Below, piece after piece: positions 7,757 through 13,141 of a stretch of 13,141 nucleotides of DNA. Under the pieces are notes generated by a model that saw only the letters and a program-made list of their open reading frames with translations, searched no databases and had not been told where the DNA came from. The first letter of the stretch is position 1. The number at the start of each line of letters is the position of its first letter. The DNA is from Planctomycetaceae bacterium (lineage in GTDB: Bacteria; Planctomycetota; Planctomycetia; Pirellulales; UBA1268), in NCBI GenBank assembly GCA_002862165.1, contig PKCL01000246.1, positions 1 through 13,141 of the forward strand, in the 5' to 3' direction. The position numbers and the translations under genes are program-made.

Positions 7757-7854
7757 GTCTCTGTTGGTAAACGGTATGAGCTAATGAATCAATCTCTTTA
7801 TCGAATCGCAATGCAGCTCGTAGTAATCCATGCACTTCAGTTAAAGATATTAAA

Positions 7855-7880
7855 AAACTTTGCCTGATAGTTTGTTTTTT
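7855..7880 (+). terminator. Weak candidate terminator after the plus-strand operon
   Basis: AAACT (7855-7859) and AGTTT (7869-7873) can pair across a 9-base loop and are followed by GTTTTTT. The stem is short and AT-rich, so it would be inefficient. It lies about 100 bases past the methyltransferase stop. Confidence 0.25.
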
Positions 7881-8030
7881 CCTTGGATATCTGTCTAAAT
7901 TTAAGCCTTGAGGAAATGGTTTTGATTGTTTGTAAAGAACGACTCATGTGCCGGCACAATTGATAAAGCCATAAAAGTTATTTGGTATAAAAATGCTTCG
8001 GTGATGCGTGCCCTGTATTCGCTCCATCAA

Positions 8031-8060
8031 GAAAAAGGGCCCGGCAAGAAAAAAGGACCC
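8031..8060 (-). terminator. Intrinsic terminator for the minus-strand O-methyltransferase
   Basis: Read on the minus strand, GGGTCC (8060-8055) pairs with GGGCCC (8042-8037) through six pairs, one of them G-U, across a 12-base loop, and is followed by TTTTTC (8036-8031). A smaller stem GGAC-CGG-GTCC followed by T6 precedes it and shares bases with it. It sits about 100 bases beyond the stop at 8164. On the plus strand there is no T-run, so it works in one direction only. Confidence 0.5.
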
Positions 8061-8163
8061 GGTCCGTATGGCGAGGCTGTGGCTGCGTGCGTGACGCGAT
8101 GGTCGTGTCCAAGGTTAGTTTTTGCTTCCTGAAACGTGGCGTGAAGCATGGTGGTGGCTCTTA

Positions 8164-9429
8164 TCATTGAAAGGACTCTGTCTGAACTGCAGGAATGTCT
8201 GCCAAGAAAAAAAGTTCTTCGACATATCCTTTCCGTAATGGATGAAGGGACCGAAGGGACCGGGGTGCAACTTTCAGTCTTTGAGGAAGGTCAGTAACAC
8301 GAAACGATTGGGCTTCGTGGTTCATGGAAATGAAGAGATCGACCTGCTGGATAAGTTTTCGCCAATAGTTCTCAACATCTTCGATGCCAATCTCTACCAT
8401 GGAGTCACAATTTAGAGCGATATTAAAGTGGTTTTTTGTTGAATGAAACCATGTTGGATTCTCGACTCGTATTCGTGAGTGTCCATCATCGGGTTCTCCA
8501 TGAAGAACAATCTGTTCTTCACCCAGCGATGTGCCAAGAAAGTATGCCTGAGCTACATTTGCTAATGGCAGGTCGATAATTGTGTAGTCGGTAAGCCCAA
8601 AAAGGTTTGCAAAAAAAGCAGTCCGCCCTAAGCCGGCACCGATTTCCAGTGTTTTCTCACCCTGAACAAATGGTTTCAGTTGGGTAAGCTTCCATGCTTG
8701 ATACAGAGCCTGAACGGCTCGTTTGCAAACTACGCCACGGCTTGATCCAATGCCGTATTCCTCAGGGATAGTGTTGGGAAACTGAAGCGTAAAGCCAACA
8801 GTTTCCTCAATGCTTGTAATGAGTTGCTCTGGATTCCAGACTCGGTCCTGGAAGTCTACTTCTGGTAAGTACGTGCGGATGGCACCAATGGTCTCTGCAA
8901 GACGTACTAAATTGTCATGAGCGAGTTGAGCAGAAATCTTTCCAGCTTGTGGGTCAACGCGTTTCCTATGAACATTCTCTTTGAATACCATGTCAAAGCC
9001 ATAAAGGATATTTGACCGGGCCGGATAGCGAAGTAAATCAGTCACGGTGAGGACATCACCAGAAATCAAGGCGTCATGCACGTCCTTGGACTTTGTAGTG
9101 ATACTTGACCAGATAGGCCCTCCAAGATCTTTTGTCTCAGCAGAGCTAAGAGCATAAGCTGCAATAATTCGTTCTACGAGATTCCTATCAGATCGCGTTT
9201 CGGCTGAAGACCCTGTCACCATTGTGACTGGAGATTGTGGAAGTAGCTCGTAGTAAAAAAAAAGAGAAAATGGTCGCTTGTGCCGTGCGTTTATGTCACG
9301 GCAGTGATGATCTTTTTGCCTTTGATTATGTAAGCGAAATTGTCGGTACCTAGATTGTATTTCCCGAAAGAACCTGCCGAGTACCGGAAGTCTGGACAGT
9401 GTGTCACCAAAGACCCTACCAATTTTCAT
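8164..9429 (-). CDS. Putative sugar O-methyltransferase with the shared N-terminal module
   Basis: Resembles the putative sugar O-methyltransferase family (TIGR04371-type) found in surface-polysaccharide loci; methylates a sugar hydroxyl using S-adenosylmethionine. The Rossmann domain is C-terminal: LEIGAGLGRTA (residues 261-271) is motif I, TIIDLP (283-288) ends in the acidic strand, and NCDSMVEI (340-347) is the family's later motif. The segment before it (about 60-250) is helical and family-typical. I start at ATG 9429 (421 residues) instead of the ATG six codons upstream at 9447, because residues 1-33 then align without gaps to the start of the glycosyltransferase at 4214. That leader is basic and aromatic and followed by a His/Arg-rich linker (34-52). 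There is only a weak purine-rich AAAAGAAA upstream. It lies 98 bases after the Tgl-like gene on the same strand and may be co-transcribed with it. Confidence 0.83.
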   Translation of the reverse strand: MKIGRVFGDTLSRLPVLGRFFREIQSRYRQFRLHNQRQKDHHCRDINARHKRPFSLFFYYELLPQSPVTMVTGSSAETRSDRNLVERIIAAYALSSAETKDLGGPIWSSITTKSKDVHDALISGDVLTVTDLLRYPARSNILYGFDMVFKENVHRKRVDPQAGKISAQLAHDNLVRLAETIGAIRTYLPEVDFQDRVWNPEQLITSIEETVGFTLQFPNTIPEEYGIGSSRGVVCKRAVQALYQAWKLTQLKPFVQGEKTLEIGAGLGRTAFFANLFGLTDYTIIDLPLANVAQAYFLGTSLGEEQIVLHGEPDDGHSRIRVENPTWFHSTKNHFNIALNCDSMVEIGIEDVENYWRKLIQQVDLFISMNHEAQSFRVTDLPQRLKVAPRSLRSLHPLRKGYVEELFFLADIPAVQTESFQ

Positions 9430-9527
9430 TGATTTTCTTTTGCACATATATCTTTTCAGACCGCACTTTGATCATAAGCTGATGGAGGAGCAGAGAAATG
9501 CTCATTGGATTCCGTGCTATATATGAC

Positions 9528-11234
9528 TCACTTGATAGAAGTGTTATCAAAACCTTCCCAGCCCACTGGTGCGGGACGGCATGGCAAAATCGTGGCTTCA
9601 CGTGCAGCACGACGGGTACGAGTGAGTTCATCAATCTCTTCAGTAAGAGCTTTCACGTAGTTTGTTTTCTCTTCATGTGAAAACTGGTGGCTTCTGCCAT
9701 CTTCGCCAGGCTCGGTCGCCACAACATGTTCCCATTCTTCAATTGCAATCTTGCACAGGGCCGACTGCATCGCAAACAGCGGCATGCATTCACGAGACCA
9801 CTGTTTTTCATGGCGAAGAAACTCACGTTCTGGGTGAAAGCCCTCAGGGAGGCATCCCGGGACAAGTGGTAGGCGGCGAGTGAAGGGTAGACACAGCCTT
9901 GAGTGCGCGAGATCGCCCGATATCATGCCCAGAGTGAAATTTCTTACGTCCTTGCCTCTAGTCGCGGTGAGCACATACCGATCATCGTTCCGGTTGTTGT
10001 GAAGAGACCACCAGGTAGCGTCAGCATCTGCCCTTATAACAGTATCGAGAGCAAGTCGGACTCGTTCCTGATCATGCCAGTCATAGTCTGGCGAGAACGT
10101 GGCCTGGAGTGTCTCGTTTTCAAGATGGAGATGAGGTGGTGAGTTGGAGCTGGCGATGCTCGAAATCAGGCTATTGATTTCATTGACGGGAGGATGTGAC
10201 GTCTGATAGCGAAGAAAATATTTGGATTCCAGTGGTGTTCGCACTCGCTTAATAGGAAAGCACTCCGGGTGCACGCTTTCGGAGTCTGCTCGGATGACAG
10301 CCTGTACAGAAAAGTTGTCTTCCATCATATGTTCACGAAAACGTTCCAGGGTAAAAAGTTTCTGTGTGAACACCTGCTCGTGTGCTATCAGCGGGCTTGA
10401 GTTCTCAGACGGAAGTGGTCCTCGAAACGCAGTGACGAGTGAATCAGCTCCGAGCATAAATTGATTGTTGCCGACATAGAACGCGTTGCTGCCTTCCTCG
10501 CCCGCAGTGACGGCTTTGGCGCGAAGCCTCGCCCACATCGCAGCATGTTCCGGATCTTTTCCAGCATGCAGGGCATCCTGCTGGAATTGCTCTCGAAATA
10601 AATCCCGTCCACGTTCAAAGAATGGATTATCAAACCATACCTGGTCGCCAGGAAGTAGCCGATCGGTTTCATAATGACGCTTCCAAAGAATGTCATATCC
10701 TTTATTTGGAAGGTCGTCAGGAATAACCTTGTTGGCAAGAAAATGATTCATGGCATCAATGCCAGCAGAATTTCCTGTTGTGCGAAAGTGCTGAATGATG
10801 CCCTGAATAAGGATAAGTGTTGTGTATTTCAGGCAACGAATGCGAGGGACAGGAACGCCATCAGCACCATGGAGTTTCCAGAGGTCTTCAATGGCGTCGA
10901 CTGGATCAACTCCCGGGGCAATAACAAAGCTGTCGTTTCTAAGAACCCAATACGCTGGGTTACGGATTTCTGGTGAATCATCTGAAGGTCGAATCACCGT
11001 GCCGGTGATGACTGCTCGTACAACCTGGAGCCTAACTTGACGTTCGTCGTCGCTGATATCTTTCTGTTTGCCCAGAAGAGCCTTGGCGTCTGACAGAAGT
11101 GCAAGTTTGTCAGCAGGTAAGGTCAGTTCAGACTGGTCTTGGTTCGGCAACCAGTTGTTGGTGACGTTCACTGAGTGCGGTTTGGCTGGGCCGGCGCGAG
11201 TATCTAATTGAGAAGAGGAACTTTGAGTTTTCAT
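9528..11234 (-). CDS. Large Tgl-like protein (protein-glutamine gamma-glutamyltransferase homologue)
   Basis: Residues ~90-270 match, motif by motif, what I recall of Bacillus Tgl, the enzyme that cross-links spore-coat proteins by isopeptide bonds between Gln and Lys. Seen in order: NPAYW (92-96, Tgl NTTYW), IRCLKYTTLILIQGII (132-147, Tgl's FECATAIVIIYYLAL with the nucleophile Cys), LLPGDQVWFDNPFF (193-206, Tgl FLGDCLYFKNPEF) and GEEGSNAFYVG (245-255, Tgl GENVILLG with the catalytic Glu). So Cys134 is the likely nucleophile and Glu246 or Glu247 the partner; the Glu just before the Tgl Cys is Arg133 here. Tgl is about 245 residues; this protein has 568, and residues ~275-568 match nothing I know. 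There is no signal peptide or membrane span. The ATG at 11234 lacks a Shine-Dalgarno sequence. Hydrolysis (deamidation or proteolysis) is an alternative activity. Homology is fairly secure, substrate unknown. Confidence 0.72.
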   Translation of the reverse strand: MKTQSSSSQLDTRAGPAKPHSVNVTNNWLPNQDQSELTLPADKLALLSDAKALLGKQKDISDDERQVRLQVVRAVITGTVIRPSDDSPEIRNPAYWVLRNDSFVIAPGVDPVDAIEDLWKLHGADGVPVPRIRCLKYTTLILIQGIIQHFRTTGNSAGIDAMNHFLANKVIPDDLPNKGYDILWKRHYETDRLLPGDQVWFDNPFFERGRDLFREQFQQDALHAGKDPEHAAMWARLRAKAVTAGEEGSNAFYVGNNQFMLGADSLVTAFRGPLPSENSSPLIAHEQVFTQKLFTLERFREHMMEDNFSVQAVIRADSESVHPECFPIKRVRTPLESKYFLRYQTSHPPVNEINSLISSIASSNSPPHLHLENETLQATFSPDYDWHDQERVRLALDTVIRADADATWWSLHNNRNDDRYVLTATRGKDVRNFTLGMISGDLAHSRLCLPFTRRLPLVPGCLPEGFHPEREFLRHEKQWSRECMPLFAMQSALCKIAIEEWEHVVATEPGEDGRSHQFSHEEKTNYVKALTEEIDELTRTRRAAREATILPCRPAPVGWEGFDNTSIK

Positions 11235-11416
11235 ATAAACAATGATAGTAAAAATGATCGAAAACAGGTCAGGCTGGTATCGTGCTCTGTAGGTGTTGGG
11301 AAAACGGAAGGAAACGAGGATAAGCAGAAGGTGGTGTGATGCTATGAATGCTGGCTTCTTTTTGATTTTTTTGCAACGGAATTGCCTGTTTATGTCTGGA
11401 GCCGATTGCCTGTTAT

Positions 11417-11437
11417 AAAAAAGCAGGTTCAGAACCT
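11417..11437 (-). terminator. Intrinsic terminator overlapping the DUF1080 stop codon
   Basis: On the minus strand AGGTT-CTG-AACCT (11437-11425) forms a perfect stem, extendable to six pairs with a one-base centre, followed by GC and six T residues (11422-11417). The first bases of the stem are the AG of the TAG stop codon at 11438-11436, so the terminator begins inside the stop codon. It separates the DUF1080 gene from the Tgl-like gene downstream. Confidence 0.6.
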
Positions 11438-11438
11438 A

Positions 11439-12236
11439 ATCAAGCTGTTGCAATTCAATCTTTCTGAACCATACGGGCTGTCCCTCCGCTTGTAAGGCAA
11501 TGAATCCAGAATTGAGCTGCAGAGGAGATCCTGCCTGTAAAAGAGGTTCAGCTGACTCAACCCGTCCTTCTGGGTCAAGCTGTGGATGCTGATACCGAAG
11601 CACTTCCTTTCCGTGAACTCTATGAATCACGTGTTCGTTTCCTTGGACCTCAATTTCAATGGCAACCCATTGATCGGCTGGGAAGGTCGGTGCAGTCGAT
11701 TTGACAATATGCTGCGTGATGAGCTTCCCATCAATTTCTAGATTTGTACCAGGCGTACAGACATTGCCGGTTGGTCGCTTTCCATTGCCTTCATCGGCAA
11801 GGAATTGAAACTCGAGACTCACGGGAAAATGCTGATGTATTTCCACGCTTTGCGGTGATTGTGAATGAATCATCACACCGCTATTAAGGTTCACGTACTT
11901 TGGGGCATCGGGCATCATTGTGCCAGTAAAGCGATATTCCATGCGGAGGCGATATTTGGAGTACGGGATGTTTGTGTAGAGATGCCCATACTGATTGTTG
12001 AATTGCGTGTAGCCGTCGTACGACACCTTCATGATCCCATTTTCGACACGAAATGTATTGGCGAAATTCGTACCGAGAGGATGCCCCGTAATCTTGACTG
12101 TCCAGCCAGCGAGATCTTTTCCGTTGAAGAGTGAAACCCACTCATGGGCTGGGTGTGTCGGGGGTCGATCCTCACCACGAGTGGTCGGCGTTGTGGCAAG
12201 AAGGATACACAGGACGAAAAAATATAAGCGACTCAT
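11439..12236 (-). CDS. Secreted 3-keto-disaccharide hydrolase family protein (DUF1080)
   Basis: Coding sequence without the TAG at 11438-11436. An exported protein of the DUF1080 family, a concanavalin/LamG-like beta-sandwich; some members hydrolyse 3-keto-glycosides, but many are uncharacterised. Residues 1-14 are a hydrophobic signal sequence (SRLYFFVLCILLATT), with cleavage probably between 14 and 22. Domain marks: SLFNGKDLAGW (35-45), the most typical motif of the family, NSGVMIHSQ (118-126), LEFQFL (141-146), and a final strand GFIALQAEGQPVWFRKIEL (244-262). The length of 266 is normal. I start at ATG 12236, not the TTG eleven codons upstream, because the signal peptide begins there; AGAAG lies just ahead. 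It follows the S9 peptidase by 102 bases on the same strand and is probably part of the same degradative unit. Substrate unknown. Confidence 0.88.
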
Positions 12237-12338
12237 AACGACTTCTTTGTTGCGGCTATCTGTATTCAAAAAGTACGGAGGATTTCGAATGACTTAATAT
12301 GCGAAGAACGGCCCGCAAGTGGATGTATCATGAGATGA

Positions 12339-13141
12339 TTACCTTCGCGGTTCAACGCCAAGAAGTGATCGAACAAAAAAATCCTGCCGTCGGCGAAAAA
12401 GGTAATTGCTCTCGCCAACGCCATGCTCGCCATTGGGAACAAGCATAAATACAAAATCTTTCTTGGCTTGAATTAACGCATCAACCACCTGCAATGTTGA
12501 TGCAGGGTCTACGTTCGTGTCAACTTCTCCCACGGTGAGGAAAAGATCACCTTGAAGTTTGCTGGCGTGGGTAACGTTTGAGTTCTGTTTGTAGTGTGGA
12601 CCGAGCTTTCCCATCCACGCCTCATTCCACCAGATCTTATCCATTCTATTGTCATGGCAACCACAGTCACTTGCTGCAGCTTTGTAAAAATGACCATGGT
12701 GTAAAAGTGCAGCAAGAGCATTTTGGCCGCCAGCGCTCCCACCGTAGATGCCAACACGAGACAAGTCGATCCATGAGTATTGCTCTGCTGCAGCTTTGAG
12801 CCAGGCAATACGATCTGGAAAGCCAGCGTCAGAAAGGTTTTTCCAGCACACATCATGAAACTTTTTCGACCGCCAGTTTGTCCCCATGCCGTCTATTCGT
12901 GCAACGACGAAGCCAAGTTCAGCGAGCCTTCGCTCCGAGACTTGGATACCAAATTGTTTTGGTACATGAAAATCTTGTGGGCCAGCGTAAATATGTTCAA
13001 TGAGAGGATATGACTTCTCTGAATCAAAATGTGATGGCAGGATGAGTGTCCCATAAATCATTGTCTTGCCGTCTCGGCCTGCGCTTGCAAAGCGTATCGG
13101 TGTCGTGAATTTCTGTCGTCGTAGTTCAGAGATATCCTGGG
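12339..13141 (-). CDS. S9 prolyl-oligopeptidase-type serine peptidase, C-terminal part
   Basis: The C-terminal alpha/beta-hydrolase domain of an S9 peptidase (prolyl oligopeptidase/dipeptidyl peptidase IV group), cleaving short peptides. Counting from the first full codon at 13139, 266 residues are visible; the gene runs off the window, so the beta-propeller that usually precedes this domain is missing from view, not from the gene. The catalytic triad is visible: Ser135 in YGGSAGG (GxSxGG nucleophile elbow), Asp207 in GEVDTNV, and His239 in GEHGV. Reading frame remains open through TTPIRFAS to the edge, so the ATG at 13061 is not the start. The tail ends in basic EPRR. The DUF1080 gene is downstream on the same strand. 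Some alpha/beta-hydrolases of this shape act on esters, so peptidase activity is inferred. Confidence 0.85.
   Translation of the reverse strand, partial: QDISELRRQKFTTPIRFASAGRDGKTMIYGTLILPSHFDSEKSYPLIEHIYAGPQDFHVPKQFGIQVSERRLAELGFVVARIDGMGTNWRSKKFHDVCWKNLSDAGFPDRIAWLKAAAEQYSWIDLSRVGIYGGSAGGQNALAALLHHGHFYKAAASDCGCHDNRMDKIWWNEAWMGKLGPHYKQNSNVTHASKLQGDLFLTVGEVDTNVDPASTLQVVDALIQAKKDFVFMLVPNGEHGVGESNYLFRRRQDFFVRSLLGVEPRR

Larger units (their letters stand above)
7757..8163. other. Convergent intergenic region, no convincing gene
   Basis: Separates the 3' ends of two methyltransferase genes. A weak plus-strand hairpin AAACT/AGTTT followed by GTTTTTT (7855-7880) could end the plus-strand operon. 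The minus-strand terminator at 8031-8060 is listed separately. A 68-codon frame at 7926-8132 contains a KKGPG-KKKGPG repeat but this comes from the terminator sequence and it is probably not a gene. Confidence 0.45.

Noticed and set aside
7926..8132. 68-codon plus-strand frame with a KKGPG-KKKGPG repeat
   Set aside because: The repeat comes from the GC-rich stem and T-run of the minus-strand terminator; no ribosome binding site and no family resemblance.
9532..9550. TTGATA/TATCAA hairpin at the end of the Tgl-like gene as a terminator
   Set aside because: A perfect 6-bp stem, but within codons and without a following T-run on either strand.
11381..11414. Direct repeat ATTGCCTGTT at 11381-11390 and 11405-11414
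   Set aside because: Only 10 bases, in a short intergenic region; could be chance and no insertion boundary is visible.

Overview
The window looks like a surface-glycan biosynthesis locus from a member of the Planctomycetota, or at least the PVC group. This rests on three things: a secreted 3-keto-disaccharide hydrolase (DUF1080) gene beside an S9 peptidase gene, a typical pairing there; a putative sugar O-methyltransferase of the kind common in such clusters; and mostly weak Shine-Dalgarno sequences. The lineage is an inference from gene content, since there is no rRNA or other marker. GC looks moderate by eye and was not computed.

Layout. Positions 1-539 are mainly non-coding, with a possible fragment of a divergent gene at the left edge. 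A plus-strand pair follows: a family 2 glycosyltransferase (540-1547) and an RgpF-type rhamnan synthesis protein (1571-2473). A sulfotransferase lies in the opposite direction (2793-3728) and carries an in-frame 15-bp minisatellite. A second plus-strand run (4214-7756) has a WsaF-like glycosyltransferase, a family 4 glycosyltransferase and a SAM methyltransferase; the last two overlap. From 8164 to the right edge everything is on the minus strand: a putative sugar O-methyltransferase, a large protein resembling bacterial protein-glutamine gamma-glutamyltransferase (Tgl), the DUF1080 protein, and the C-terminal part of an S9 prolyl-oligopeptidase-type peptidase that runs off the end.

Together the seven genes from 540 to 9429 could build and decorate one surface glycan: chain assembly by three glycosyltransferases plus RgpF, then sulfation and O-methylation. 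RgpF and WsaF relatives both act on rhamnose polymers, so a rhamnose-containing glycan is plausible. No nucleotide-sugar synthesis or export genes are in the window.

Two observations stand out. First, the WsaF-like glycosyltransferase and the minus-strand sugar O-methyltransferase, otherwise unrelated, begin with the same ~33-residue basic module (22 of 33 identical), which may be a shared docking or membrane-association tag. Second, the Tgl-like protein keeps the transglutaminase-like core motifs in its N-terminal half but adds roughly 300 residues that I do not recognise, and sits next to a surface-glycan locus in an organism with no sign of spore genes here.
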